A stretch of DNA of 64,000 nt from Euptelea pleiosperma (GCA_035048495.1 CM068544.1:11030138-11094137); one strand, 5' to 3'; positions 10,760 through 22,068 are shown, counted from the first letter of the stretch. Notes: generated by a model not told the origin, from the sequence alone. Numbers and translations: made by a program.

Positions 10760-11995
10760 CTATCCTATCCCTTGTCTAGGTATACCTGTGTAGAACAGGT
10801 CTTTCTCAGTGTAGACTAAGAGAAGGGCATTGACCAGACCGACAAAAGTACGGAGTTGATCTGGGAGGGATCGAAGCTTCTCAGTAAAGATTGAGAGGAG
10901 AGTAGGAGTGGTTTCTCTGAGCAGACCCGCAAAAACATTTAGTTCAGCAGGGAGGGATAGAAGCTTCTCAGTAAAGACTGAGAGGGGAGTAGTAGTGGGT
11001 TCTCTGACCGTGGTTAGCAGAGCCGCAAACTCATTGAGTTTTGCGGGAATGTATCTGAATGGAGCAGACTCCTGCAGATCAGTAATACCAGAAATGTTAG
11101 ACTCCGAGATGAAGTCAAACTCACAGTGTTCATGACACTTGGATAATTTATCTTCAGGAGAGTCCTGAATTAGACTCTCTACGGCACACGGGTCATCGAT
11201 AATATTGATGTAGGGTGACGGGTGAAAACTGTTGACCTCTTTCTCGATGTTTCCTAATGTGATAGGGATGTTCCAATCCCTGCACTCAATATGTTCCTCC
11301 TGGGTGGGGATCGGTAGGTCCAGGATAGTGGGAGGCCCATTTTCTAGACACGGCTCTACGGTGGGAATGTCTGCAACCAGTGCAGAGGTAGAATCATCAG
11401 AGATAGAGATGGAACTGAGTTCTTTTGTGCTCGGTCTAGAAGTTGGTGCTGTTAAGGGCACCATAGATGGAGACACAGGTTCATCACTAGTATGGCTCAC
11501 TCCAAGGGAGGTAGGGGGGAACGGTAGATCTAGCACAGTTGGGATCCTACAATCGAGACACAGCTCAGTGTCATGGAGATCGACATCAGGGTCATTAAAG
11601 GGAGCATGAGAAATAGGTTGCTCTGAGGTAGGTTCAAGATTTGGTGCTGTTAAAGGCACCGTATAAGGATACACTGGTTCCTCAATAATCGGGCTTGATC
11701 TAGGGGTGGTAACAATTTCAATTTCATCCTGGCAATTCAGGTACTTGGTCCAATTGTGCGACTCCTCATTATAGACAGTGGCCATATCATTCTCCTCAGG
11801 ATAAGCTACTGGTGGGCTAGTGAAGTTGACTTTCACTCTCTCATTTTCTAATTGAATTAGACGTTGCTCCAAGCTTTCCATAGATTGTTGTTGTTGGTGC
11901 TCTAGACCTTGGAAATACTGTTGTTGCCGGGCAATGTACTGAGAGAGAAGGTCCTCTAGACAGGGTTTAGTAACCAACGAAGGTGGGTCAGCCAA
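10760..11995 (-). CDS. Athila-related 411-aa gag C-terminus/pol-spacer fusion protein
   Basis: This is the longest open frame of recognisable origin in the window. Residues 1-60 resemble the C-terminal gag region of the Athila copy at 39100-39400: both have KP.(I/L)EDLL followed by a glutamine-rich stretch and TT(P/L)RSS. Residues about 250-340 resemble 40099-40400: AVESLIQDS matches AIESLILDS, and the ITDLQESAPF region also matches. The protease coding region that separates these in the Athila copy is absent, so gag and the pol spacer are fused in frame. Two internal repeat sets are visible: two units of about 60 residues sharing VPLTAP and LDLP, and three C-terminal units of about 27 residues sharing FTEKL.SLP. 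No enzymatic motif is present. The start chosen is the first ATG after an upstream stop; the frame itself continues upstream with two stops. It may be a relic that happens to be open. Confidence 0.6.
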   Translation of the reverse strand: MADPPSLVTKPCLEDLLSQYIARQQQYFQGLEHQQQQSMESLEQRLIQLENERVKVNFTSPPVAYPEENDMATVYNEESHNWTKYLNCQDEIEIVTTPRSSPIIEEPVYPYTVPLTAPNLEPTSEQPISHAPFNDPDVDLHDTELCLDCRIPTVLDLPFPPTSLGVSHTSDEPVSPSMVPLTAPTSRPSTKELSSISISDDSTSALVADIPTVEPCLENGPPTILDLPIPTQEEHIECRDWNIPITLGNIEKEVNSFHPSPYINIIDDPCAVESLIQDSPEDKLSKCHEHCEFDFISESNISGITDLQESAPFRYIPAKLNEFAALLTTVREPTTTPLSVFTEKLLSLPAELNVFAGLLRETTPTLLSIFTEKLRSLPDQLRTFVGLVNALLLVYTEKDLFYTGIPRQGIG

Positions 11996-12592
11996 AGGAA
12001 GCTGAGGTGCCAGCTCTTGATTATAGTCCGACTGGGTATGAAAGTTGTAAGGCAGAGTGGAGTCTGGGACTAGCTGCTGACTCTGGAAATCCTGAGGGGC
12101 CCATTGTTGATTAGAATAGTCATTCTGTGGATATGATGGGTATTGGGATTACGAGTGTTGCCAATCATACTCTCCATTGGGTTGATGGAACCCGGAAGGA
12201 TAATTATCCTGCGACAGTTGCTACGGGAGGGCAGACTGTTCCCAACCAAAGTTATGGTGACTCTTAGTATCCGGATAATAAGTGTTGTCATAGGAGGTCT
12301 GCATTGGAGATGGAAAGGTACAGACATCTTGCTGGATAGGAGGGTAATATCCTACAGACTGGGAATGGTACACAGGTTGCTGGACTGCGGCACAAAGGGC
12401 AGAGACTGAATTTTTAAGCTCTTGGAGTACAGAATTGTACTCCGGATCTCGGTGATTATCATACCCTGTAGAAGTGTGCGAGACTGGAGTATCATGATGA
12501 TACGCAGAATTGTCATACCATTGTTGAGAGTGATCACCTCGATTCTCACAGAAACTGTAGTAGGTCTCATACAGAGGCCGTTCATTTACCAT
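11996..12592 (-). pseudogene. Decayed Athila gag fragment, in frame with the 411-aa ORF
   Basis: The frame continues upstream for 199 codons, broken by a TAG just after the alanine-leucine-proline near 12221 and a TAA further on. Its N-terminal part resembles the Athila gag copy after the capsid (NRGDHSQQW against ELGENSQHW; PIQQDVCTF against PIQEEVCAF). The stretch that holds the CCHC zinc knuckle in the Athila copy (38620-38660) is missing. Both stops could come from a C-to-T change in a glutamine codon. Confidence 0.7.
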
Positions 12593-13970
12593 TAGAGGCG
12601 ATAGAGGGGTGCGGTGGACTAACTCTCAGATCGAGTCAGTAAAAGGTTAGGACAGGTCCAACCGGGCTTCTATTTGAAAAAGCAAGCCCAAGATTTGGCA
12701 AAAAGTTGCCAAAAGGAGACATTGGAGTAGTGATCCAAAATGATGCACACCAAGCACAGATAATCCTATGCTAAACAATCAGGATATATTTTAGGCATTA
12801 TCGTGTTAGTTTTGGGGTGAGAGTAGATTATGACAGTGGGCGGACCACTGGTTTATCTTTTAGCCGCCGGACTAACTGTTTCCACTCAGAGGTTCTCACC
12901 AGGCTATACTCTTCAGAGCGAATCCTTTAGTACTAACTCTAGTCAACAACAAGGCAATCCGAAGCCTAGACAGACGTGCGGCACAATGGCTGTCTTAAGT
13001 ATGTCCCAGACTAACCGGATTGGTCAAGTGTATAAGAAGAATGTTCCCTCGGGTTAAGCTAGGGTTGATGTGTGTTCCTAGTCCACACGCAACTAACCGC
13101 CGAATAGTCCAAGATGCCACGTCGAGCTCAGTGTACTTGAGTAGCAGGGACTTATGGGTGTGTTAGACAACAGGGACCCGCGCTCGTGGTCTTATTTTGA
13201 TTGGATGTTAAGCGGGTTCGCTTTGTGTGGATTTTTCCTCGAACACCGGGCTAATTGGCTCTACTTCTTGATTCTTTTTATTATAAATGGATCCTGGGGA
13301 TCAATTTCAGCTGGAGTGATGAGGTGGGTGATGAAATCCCACCAGTTTCAATTTTGGAGCTGGGTTTGCTCTCTTAGAGTTGATTGATTAACGTCCACGC
13401 CACGCAAGTTGAATAATATGTATGCGAAAGCAAATAGACAAGCGGCAATGATTCACCCAAATTGCTCTGTATCGCACTTAAGGCGAGGATAGAGACTTAC
13501 CTCCCGTGGGCCACGCCACGGGGTCTCCTCCGTGGGTTAGGGAGGGGTATCCTAATGGGCTTGGGCCCGACTCCACCTCTCTGAGCTTTCGCTCCCTACC
13601 CACACTGGATCGTGTTCCTGCAGAAAAGTTAGATCGTACAGTCTAGGTATTCGGGATTCTATTTGGAAGATCCTTGCCTTTTTTAGGGTACACTGAACAA
13701 GCACTGGATTTAGGCAAGTTTTTGAATTAATTTCCAAATTCGAGATGGGTTAAAATTTAGGAATTCCCAGATGGAAAATACCTAGATTGGAAAGTTTCCC
13801 GAACTGTTAAGATCTTCCAAGAAATATTTGATTGCGAGATCCCTTACAATTTTGGAAAATTTCCCAAAATTGAAATTCTGCTAGATTTGGGGTGTTTCCT
13901 TTTGCAGACTTTTTCAAATTCGGAAGATTTCTAAAGATAGAAATTCTTCTAAAGAGGAAACTTCTAAGAG
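12593..13970 (-). other. 5' interior of the two-LTR element, no primer site found
   Basis: No capsid domain or other protein is recognisable. The expected primer site next to the 5' LTR is missing, because the LTR's last 226-odd bases and the adjoining sequence are absent. Instead the interior joins the LTR at 13970/13971. The sequence 13470-13620 is GC-rich and contains GGGAGGTAAGTCTC on the minus strand, a possible splice donor. Confidence 0.5.
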
Positions 13971-15278
13971 GGGATTGAAACATGCTTTTGATTTTGATCT
14001 TTATAGACTAACATGCATTAAAAAGATGAGAAATCACTAAGACATAACAATCAAACTAATTCATAATGATCCAGAATTCTTACACAAATTAAACCAACAA
14101 ATCAAACATTAATCTAGAAAATATGTAAACTAGAGAGGGTGATTTAGAGAGAGAAACAAGAGAGAGAAAGAGATCTCTAGAGAGAGAAAATGCTCTTTAG
14201 AGAGAGAACGAACTAAAGAGAAATAGAGATTTAGAGAGAGAAGGAGAAGAAAGTAGAGAGAGAGAAATAGAGAAAAAGAAAAGACCCTAAAGAGATAAAA
14301 TAGAAGTAGAGAGAGAAGGTACAGAGAGAGATAAACTAGGTAGAGTGAGAGATAGAGAGAGAAAACTCTCCCTGGAGAGGGAAGGAGAAGGTTAGAGTGA
14401 AGAGAAGAGATTCACAACTTACCTTGGAGAACTTACCCTTGCATGACCATGAGATGATGAGAGTACCGTTGCTTCCCGGAGTGGTTGCATGAGGAAGATG
14501 TGCAAGAGGATCTGGTGAAGATGAGGAAGATGAGGGGTGAGAGATCTTGCTGTTTTGCTGCACGGTGGAGAAGGACAAGTGGGAAAAGGGGTGACGGCCT
14601 GGTCTACAGCGTGGAGGAGATGAGACATGGAGGAGATCCTCCGGGCAGTTGCAGGTGGTGGTGGACGGTGATGATGGTGTGGAGCATGGCCTTAGACACC
14701 GTCCGGAGAGTAAAGAGAAACCGTTGATTTCTGGTTCGTGCAGTCCGTGAAGCAAACTTTAATGGTGATGGCTGGTTTGGGAAGGTGTTTCCCCACGGTG
14801 GTAGTATAGTAGGCTGCCCTTTGAGATGACGCATGGTGGCTGCTTGCTGGGTGTAGAGAGTGGAGAGAGGACGGCTGTACAGCAGCAATGTGGAGAAGTT
14901 GCAGCGGCAAGAACGCCGGAGAAGATGGTGGCGGAGGAGGAGAGGCGGTAATGGAGTGGCTTACAACTTCTCTTTTTTGTAGCGTGATGGGGAGAACGCC
15001 ACGATCTGATGCACGGTTGCAGGAGCGCCTGAAGTGCAGGCAGAAAAAGGAGAAAGAAGAGAAGAAAAATGGAGAGGAAGAAGGGGAGATGGCCGGAGTT
15101 GCAAACCTGCAACTCTGGCGAGGACTGTGGAAGAAGAAGAAGAAGTAGAACGAAGCCTCAAGGAAGAGCCAAAACTTCCAGGAGAGGAAGAAAAAGAACA
15201 ACAAGAAGAAGAAGAAAAGAAGAGAAGGAGCAGGGAGGCGCGCCGGTGAAGTAGAGACGGCTGGAGTTGTAGAGGCGG

Positions 15279-15303
15279 CCGGAGTTGCAGCCTGCAACTC
15301 CGG
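15279..15303. repeat. GGAGTTGCAG hairpin in the 5' LTR
   Basis: Identical to 7287-7311: 12-base arms around a single C. Confidence 0.8.
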
Positions 15304-16308
15304 TCGGTGGGAGAAGAAGAAGACAAAGGAGAGAAGAAGAGAAAGAAGAAGAAGAACACAGGGAAGAAGAAGAAGAAGAAGAAGAAGAAGAAGAAGAACA
15401 AAGGGAAGAAAAAGAAGAAGAGGAAGAACAAAGAGAAGAAGAAGAAGAAGAAGAAGGCGCACCACCTCCTCACCGGCGATGGCACGCTGGAGGAGAAGAA
15501 GAAGAGAAGGGAGAGGGGAAGAGGAGGAAATAGGGCGTCCGAGCGGGGGCCCGAGGGGAGAGTCCTTGAAGGGTTTTTAACCCCTCTCCTCAAGTAGAAA
15601 CCGTAGGTTTCCAAACTTAGAAACTCACGGTTTCTAAAAGAAATTTTTTTTATTGTTATTTTTTATTTTTATTTTAAATTTTGTTTTTATTTTTATATTT
15701 GAACTTGGGGGGTTGCGGGCTTGGGCTCGAGGTTTATGGGCCGTTTGGCCATGACCACTAGGCCAAGAGATGATGCCACGTGTTGGCCAGTGGTTGGCCA
15801 AATGGGAACGCTAAAAAAAACGTGGGCCCTGAGTGCATCGGCCATGGGCCAGAAGGTAGGTGAGTAGGATAGTGGGCCACTGGGCTCGATGGATGTGGAC
15901 CTCTTACGAGGCTGCGGGTTAGGCTGTGTTTGGTTGCCAGGGGAGAAAAATGCATTTTTCTTTCCTCAGAGATCGAGCTCTGCTCTCTCTCATCTACAAT
16001 CAACCATAGGATCAACCGAGTTCTAGAGATTGAGATTTTACAATGGAGATCGGGTGGGTGATAGGATGGATGATCGAATGATCTGAGGCACGATCGGATG
16101 GTCGGATGCATAGAATTGATAGATCAGATGGCGATCTATAGAGATCCAATGGCCCGATGGAAGATCCAATGGTCGGAAAGCTAAGGGAGATGAGACAGAG
16201 CCAAGGGGCAGGAGTTCTGGGGTTAGGTCAATAGATTCGAGGACCGAGAGATGAAGAGAGAGAGAATAAGGAGAGATGAGAGAGAAAATATCAGAAAAAG
16301 TATTGGCA

Positions 16309-16366
16309 GAGGGTCATGAACCCTGGTTTTCAATTGTTCTTCACTTGAGCTTTGCCAGTAGAGCAG
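16309..16366 (-). other. tRNA-like module in the 5' LTR
   Basis: The same as the module at 8316-8373: A box TGCTCTACTGG, B box GGTTCATGACC, G18 (16356) to T54 (16320) 36 nt apart, with a run of five T downstream. Confidence 0.5.
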
Positions 16367-16818
16367 GCCATCATTTGATGTGGCTTTAAATGCTTTGGTC
16401 CTTCTCTTGGTTATCAGCTCTCCCGCTCTCGTGGTTCCTTGGGCCAGCTCTTCGATCCCCTTGTTCAGCCCGTAATAGGCTCATATCTTCTAGACATAGC
16501 CTGTGGACTCTTTAAGCTTTGATAATGGGCTTTCATGATCCATGTGGGCCCACAAGTCTCGAGAATCATCCAATCAGGGTTTCTTGCAACAGAAGACGCG
16601 CGTAATGAGACTTAATCAGAACGGCTTAATATCTAAACTTCTAAAAATGTGTTTAATACATGGAAATATACCATTTGGTCCAGAAAAGTGTGTTCTACAC
16701 AATGAGATAGACTCTTACGTAGAAAAGTGGATAATTAGAGCAGTTTTACGTAGGAGAGTGCGATAACGCTAAAAGGATAATTGCTTAAAATAAGCACTTT
16801 TGAGCGAATATCTGTCCC

Positions 16819-18168
16819 CAACAGGTATCTTCTTCTTCTTCTTACCGTCAAGCTCGCCGACTGGTTCGTCTTCTCCGGCGAGCTCTTCAGTTCTCTCCAC
16901 ACCTGCCGGAAAATACAGCATAGTTCCTCTCCCTTCTTGCAACGTCAAGCACCAGCAACCCTTGAAAGCCTGCAACCTACTAGTGAGAGTCCAGGCCATT
17001 CTCCCTTGCTGTTAACACCTTGGAGAGGATTCCAAGCTACTGCACATCCACCACGTTGCTGTCCAATATTGTTTCTGCTAGTGCACCGCCCCCTCCATTA
17101 ACGCCAGCAAATTTGCTGCTCCACGGACCTGCAAACACCACAGCTGCTGCCCCCTCACTCTCTTCTCCCCATCTCCACCACAGATCTTGGTCTCTCTCCA
17201 TTACGTTCCAAATGATCCCACAGAAAACCCAGCTGCCCAAACCGTTGGACTGAAACATCTTGGGTTCGCCTGAACCTCCATCCAAACGCTGCTCGCCCTA
17301 CTTGCAAACGGTTCACCACGTCTCCCCTATCTTCAGCAATCATTCCCAAAAGAAGAAGAAGGGAGGATGAAGCGAAGTGAACCACTCTATTCTTCAACCT
17401 CAATCCTGTTTTCTCTTCCATTTGAAGAAGTAGAAGGGAGGAGGAAGCGGCAGCTTCTCTACCACCACCGTGGTTGCAATACCTCCTTCCACATGAGTAG
17501 CGACCATATCCTCCTGGTAAGTGGTAAGTTTCTCTCTCTACCTTCCTCTTTCTCTTTCTCTCTCTACCCCTTATTCTTTCACTTTCTCTCTCTAGGCCTT
17601 CCTCTCTCACTCTAAAAACTCTTAAATTCTCTCTCTCTCTACCATTTCTTTTCTCTCTAAGTTTCTCTCTCTAGGGATCCTTTTTTCATCATTTCTCTCT
17701 CTAGAACTCTCTTTCTCTCTCTAACCCTCCCTTATTCTCTTTCTACTTTTCCCTGCTTACTAGTTGACTTTGATTATGCATGATGAGAAGTTTTGATTAT
17801 CAGGCTTTGTAATCGACATATTATTTAAATGAATTAGTTTGATGTTGATGGTGTTTGATTATTTTAATGTTTATTTAATCTCACTCATTTTTAGTGTTCA
17901 AGATCTTCCGAAAATCTCAAAAGAATATTTTTGAAATCACTTTTATCACCATTCTCACCCTTTCATCCTTTTACTTTTAGCAATTTCTGAGAAAAATCCA
18001 TCATTTTATGTTCTTAATTTGCACAAACTAACCCCGAGTGTGGATCGACATCCGACACGAGCCACTATGCAAAATTGCTCATTTTATAGGTTAAATGTCT
18101 CGGATAAATTAAAAATGTGTTGAGATTAGGGTTACCGTAACCAACGACGCGGAAAAACCCTACTTTCA
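16819..18168 (+). mobile_element. LTR B, right fragment
   Basis: The sequence resumes after the target duplication of the two-LTR element and shows the usual second half of the family LTR: leader-like CT-rich DNA, a donor-like GGTAAGTTTC at about 17523, CT arrays, an acceptor-like TTTTATAG ending at 18089, and a terminal stem-loop at 18127-18162 before CCCTACTTTCA. The next five bases, AGCAA, should be one target duplication in Copia1; the partner is outside the window. Confidence 0.75.
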
Positions 18169-18203
18169 AGCAACACAATAGCTCGTGATTAGTACCAAAA
18201 TTC

Positions 18204-18770
18204 CTATAACAACCTGTTGCTACAAAATAAACAACTTGACCCAAAGAATCTTTGATAAAAACTTCTCATTAGTATATTAGTCCAATAATACCAAAAATGT
18301 CTTCTCAGTACATTAGTCAAATAAATCCAGAAGAGAGTAAGAATCACAGATTTTATGGCAAGTAGATCAACAATAGAATAGATAGCAACAAGTGTATCAT
18401 AATCTAACAAATATTTCCAATATACATATATTTCTAATATACCACATAACATATCAAATATAATTGATTTCTCCCCCTTTGTCATACATTGACAAAGGGA
18501 AGAATCCAAATCATGAGATGAAAAAAAAATATTAACGATAGCGCAATATATCATCATCATAAATCCATCACAAATAAATAGATATGGCCATAAGTGCTGA
18601 TCCAAATAATCATCAAAAAGATAAAAGATCCCATCACACAATATATCAAACAACCATACCATCCAAATATAAATATATATGGTCAATAGATTGACCCAAT
18701 AAACTACAATGTCTAATATCTCATAATCACACAAAGTACCAAAGTATCTCAGTATCATATTATAGTACAT
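18204..18770 (-). other. 188-codon hydrophobic ORF downstream of the Copia1 extra frame
   Basis: An open frame rich in Tyr, Trp, Leu and Ile. The DNA is AT-rich and resembles the same zone of Copia2 (37200-37570), where no equivalent open frame survives. It also spans the presumed purine tract, so coding is doubtful. It could be an envelope-like relic or chance reading of AT-rich DNA. Confidence 0.2.
18474..18487 (-). other. Purine tract of Copia1
   Basis: On the minus strand: GACAAAGGGGGAGAAATC. It follows a direct repeat of CAAAGGG. Copia2 has the degraded form AAAAAGGGGAAAAAATC near 37546. G-rich tracts of this form precede the 3' LTR in many plant copia elements. Confidence 0.55.
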
Positions 18771-18835
18771 ACCAATAGGATCAAATAATACATCTCAAAA
18801 GAAAAGATACTACTAATCTAAAGAGCGCACGTGCT

Positions 18836-19710
18836 CTACTCATTGTAGTCGTCGTCCTTATCTGCATCATCATCATCTTCATCTTCATCTTCATCTTCAT
18901 CTTCATCTTCGTCTTCGTCTTCATCTTCATCTTCATCTTCATCTTCGTCTTCATCTTCATCTTCAGCTGTAGCCAGTACAGTGGTCTCATCTGGGAATGA
19001 CTCTGGATAGAATACGTTGGAAGTCAAATGCTGCTATCATCGAGAAAATTTAACGATCGACGAACAAAGACTGTCCAATTCGGATGAGAGATCTACAATA
19101 GATGTAGAGACAAAAGATCGACGTGTGCCAGAACTCGAGGCAGAAGAGTCGCCTATTAGCATCTTGCTAAAAATGACTTGATTGATAGGAGAGATTTGGT
19201 TCAAGGTCTCATTAGAGTCAAGGATTAAAACTTTGAAATGACTTAAGATTTGTGAAACCAGAATACCAAACGGCAAAGAACGTTTACGATTCTCAATGTC
19301 CATGGTACCCAAAAATAGATGAAAAATAATCGAATGACCATAAAGACGAGTGCCTTTAGAAAGACAATACTTAATATACTGAATATAAGGTCCAATCTCA
19401 CTATGATGTTCGTGACCAAATTATACGAGAAAATCAGGCCTAAAGATGATACCTACGAAGTAACTCCCGAGTTGCCAAAACTGTAGTCCACTGAACTCCT
19501 TTCCACAAATGGCTTAATGAAGCGTGCTTTAGCCATGGGATTGATGAAAAGGCTAAGAGGATAAAGATTACTGAAAGAAGATTCATCTCTTGCTCTTTTC
19601 CCTTTAGGTGCCATTGTAAGAAAACCAAAGAAATTTTTAAAAAAAATTGGGCAATGGTGAGAGTAGAAATCTCTAGAAAGAGAATAGATTTGGGGGCAAA
19701 GATTTCTCAA
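18836..19710 (-). pseudogene. Transposase_32-like extra frame of Copia1, with (Asp-Glu)n tail
   Basis: The N-terminus MAPKGKRARDESS and the segment SLFINPMAKARF correspond to Copia2's MAPQRKRTRGESS and SLFINPIARASF. A later part, IENRKRSLPFGILVSQILSHFKV, and the ATRELL segment match the putative plant transposon protein domain (Pfam Transposase_32 type). Relative to Copia2 about 170 bp is deleted after KPFVERSS, and frameshifts break the rest. The tail, in a separate 63-codon frame (18836-19027), is a run of about 20 alternating Glu and Asp encoded by a hexanucleotide repeat. The function of this protein family is unknown; its place after pol matches the extra frame of some copia elements. 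Confidence 0.6.
18873..18965. repeat. (CATCTT)n hexanucleotide repeat
   Basis: About 15 units with occasional CGTCTT. Read on the minus strand it encodes the Asp-Glu tail. Copia2's equivalent (37055-37130) is shorter and more varied, so the tail length changes by repeat slippage. Confidence 0.85.
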
Positions 19711-19794
19711 TATGGAAAGAAGAGGCTCCTAAGAAAATTTCTAGGGATTCTAAATGTTTCTAATGACCCTAAAACAACATGAGAGAGTTTTTAA

Positions 19795-20080
19795 CCAAGG
19801 GCGCGGACCGGACATGGGTTGACCATCCACGAAATCGCATTGCAATTCGAGTCCGAGACGCGGTCGACCGGACATTTGGTGCTGTCGGCCAGACTTGTTC
19901 AGTCGGCCCAACTCCGCAGAAACCAATTTCAAAAACCCAAAAAAAATATTTTTTCCTTTGATCGGCCGAACAATTTATTCGGTCGACCCGACTTCGCAAA
20001 AATCATTTCTAAAAACCCAAGGACCTCGGCAAATTCATCGATCGGCCAGACAATTTCTTCAGTCAGCCTGACTTAGAAAT
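19795..20080 (-). repeat. GTCGAC-rich palindromic spacer of Copia1
   Basis: The spacer between RNase H and the extra frame carries repeated near-palindromes built on GGTCGACC, TCGGCCGA and CGGTCGAC, each followed by an AT-rich run. The Copia2 spacer (28228-28300 and 35652-35850) has the same pattern. The LTR at 26905-27055 has it too, including the perfect 12-bp CCGGTCGACCGG at 27033-27044. Confidence 0.65.
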
Positions 20081-20399
20081 TGCCAATTCCAGAAACCCAA
20101 TTATCCCAAAATAATGTCAATTTATCTAATAATTATATATTCAATAATATCATCAAAGCAATTGTATACCCAATAAGATATAGTACCAAATATCATTACA
20201 CAAAAGAATTCAACCAACAATAGCAATTCCAAATGTACAAAAATAATCTAACCATCATTTTGGATGATTAGATAATTACACTAACTGAAAAAATGGAGAT
20301 AATATATTCAATATGGCTTCAATTATTTCAGTTAGAACCACACGCAATTAATCAATAGGACAAGTTCCTATAGACTTCTTCGGATATTCAAATCAGAGC

Positions 20400-20850
20400 G
20401 AATCTAAATGTTTGATCAAAATATCTGCAAGTTGAATTTCTATATTCTGATGCTCTAATTAAATTATCTATACTTCAACCAATTCTTTAATAAAGTGATG
20501 TCTAATATCAATGTGCTTGGTTCTAGAGTGTTGTACATGATTTTTAGAAATACAAATTGCACTTGTGTTATCACAGAATAAGTTCATAGATCCTTGATCA
20601 ATTCCATAATCCAACAACATTTGCTTTATCCAAATTAATTGAGCACAACAAATGCTAGCGACAATATATTCCGCTTCAGCAGTCGATAATGATATAGCAT
20701 TTTGTTCTTTACTGTGCCAAGTTTCTGAACAGTTTCTAATATAAAAACACCCACCACTAATGCTTTTTCGATCATCAACAATTCCTGCCCAGTCGGCATC
20801 AGAATAGCCAACAATTTCACTATTATTCTCAAGAAGATACTAGAGATCGT
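20400..20850 (-). pseudogene. Copia1 RNase H domain
   Basis: The translated sequence, with interruptions, reads through the copia RNase H signature: ADWAG, STAEAEY, LFCDNTSAI and RTKHIDIRHHFI. The acidic residues of DWAG, AEAEY and CDN are all present, unlike in Copia2. It follows directly on a short reverse-transcriptase remnant because the middle of the polymerase is deleted. Confidence 0.75.
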
Positions 20851-21368
20851 ATTCAATGGTCCCACTGACATTCTTAATAATTCTCCTAACATGCATCTGA
20901 TAGAGTTTAAATTTTAAAACACAAGTTAATGCCAAGAGAATCCTAATAGATTCTAGTCTTGCTACTAGGGCAAAAATCTGATCAAAATCAATGCCTTCAA
21001 CACTTTTAGAGTTAAACTTTCTAAGGTTTTTTGTCTCTGAGCATGTAACATTTACTGCCAAGGACTCTGAAATATTTTACATTTGGTCTGACTCTGTTCC
21101 AAATTTCATAGGTTGACTGCAAGGTTATTGTTCTTAGATAAACACGACTGATCATGTAACATGCAGTATTCACTGCTTCAACCCACAAATTTCCTGTAAG
21201 ATCTTTTGAAAACTCGCATATGTGGTCTATATCACAAATCTGACTAATACTAAGAATGTTATGTTTTAGACCATCTACACACAATACATTCTCAATCTTA
21301 GATATTCTTGAACCTTTGATAGTTCCTCTACTAATTATCTTAGCACTACTACCATTACCAAATATCAC
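20840..21368 (-). pseudogene. Copia1 pol remnant: protease end, integrase end and RT start fused by deletions
   Basis: Two overlapping frames. The first carries LKHNILSISQICD (end of the protease/pre-integrase link), then jumps to LWVEAVNTACYMISRV and YFRVLGSKCYML, the C-terminal end of copia integrase. The integrase zinc finger and catalytic core are missing. The second carries LVARLESIRILLAL and FKLYQM, the start of reverse transcriptase, then jumps to RRIIKNVSGTIEYDL beside RNase H. The YVDD region is missing. Two internal deletions therefore removed most of pol. Confidence 0.8.
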
Positions 21369-21841
21369 ATCACCATCATGGCTTTTATCAAAAGAACAAA
21401 ATGAGATCTTTCTCCATTAATGTGTCTGGAGCATCCACTATCCAAATACCACATAGAAGTTTCATTTGCAATTGAAGCAGTATTAAAAAATAAATATTTT
21501 TCAATAAATTTTTTATCCCATCTTTTTACAAGAGATTTATCATTATTTTTCTTGTTGGATAGAGAGTTATTAATGTTTTCTTTTATAGCTCTAGCTCTAG
21601 CATTTAAAGCAACTACCTTTTTAAACAATTCTTTTTCATTATTTTGTTTTCTGGTTTTTTCCAAAATCTGTAGGTTTTTTATTCTTTCATTTTCTTCATT
21701 TTTCTTTAGAAATTCTAACTTCTTTTTAAGCACAAGATAGTTATATTTCTTATGTCTAGAATGTCTACAATAATGACAAATGATATTTAAATTTTTAGTT
21801 TGTTCATTTTGGATTGAATCCATAGTAGCTTTTTCAAACAC
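21365..21841 (-). pseudogene. Copia1 second zinc knuckle and protease
   Basis: The 158-codon frame begins with a degenerate zinc knuckle, ICHYCRHSRHKKYNY, in which the last Cys is Tyr. It continues through a lysine- and glutamate-rich linker to MWYLDSGCSRHING. The DSG of that motif is the aspartic protease active site of copia elements. The frame breaks soon after and the next frame takes over at 21368. Confidence 0.8.
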
Positions 21842-22068
21842 AATTCTTGAGTTTGAGTTTTTAGAAATTCTTCTATTATATTGAAGTCATCTCTTATCTT
21901 TATTTGCTTTTCCCATGGTTAGTAGATTTTTAAGTCTAGAATTTCTTTGTGTATTATTTCTGATTAAGGTTCTATTCTTGACTTTTAAATCATTCCTTTC
22001 AAGACTTAATTTTCTAATTTCATCTTCAAATTCTTATTCTCTACTCAGAATAAGTGATATTCGCTCAA

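Larger units (their letters stand above)
5752..16813 (-). mobile_element. Two-LTR, non-autonomous Athila-related element
   Basis: This is the only element of the main family in the window that still has both LTRs. The left (3') LTR is 5752-8820 and the right (5') LTR is 13971-16813; the shared part aligns closely, with scattered substitutions. The flanks are GCCCC (5747-5751) and GTCCC (16814-16818), a 4/5 target duplication. The interior, about 5.15 kb, holds a gag-like frame with two stops, an open 411-codon frame and a purine tract next to the 3' LTR. There is no capsid domain, zinc knuckle, protease, reverse transcriptase or integrase. It would need proteins supplied by an autonomous relative, such as the element whose remains lie at 37575-61732. 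Confidence 0.85.
13971..16813 (-). repeat. 5' LTR of the two-LTR element (3' end missing)
   Basis: It aligns with 5980-8820 almost base for base but lacks the part equivalent to 5752-5979. Its outer end reads GAATATCT where the other LTR has GAATATCA. It carries its own GGAGTTGCAG hairpins, GAA tract and tRNA-like module. The loss of the U5 end means this copy could not give a normal transcript start-to-primer arrangement. Confidence 0.85.

Noticed and set aside
12830..13387. Plus-strand frames of 75 and 77 codons in the two-LTR element
   Set aside because: They run against the element's direction and show no domain.
18204..18770. Envelope protein of the copia element
   Set aside because: The frame is hydrophobic, but it runs through the purine tract, has no counterpart in Copia2 and no envelope signature. 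Left as a low-confidence ORF.
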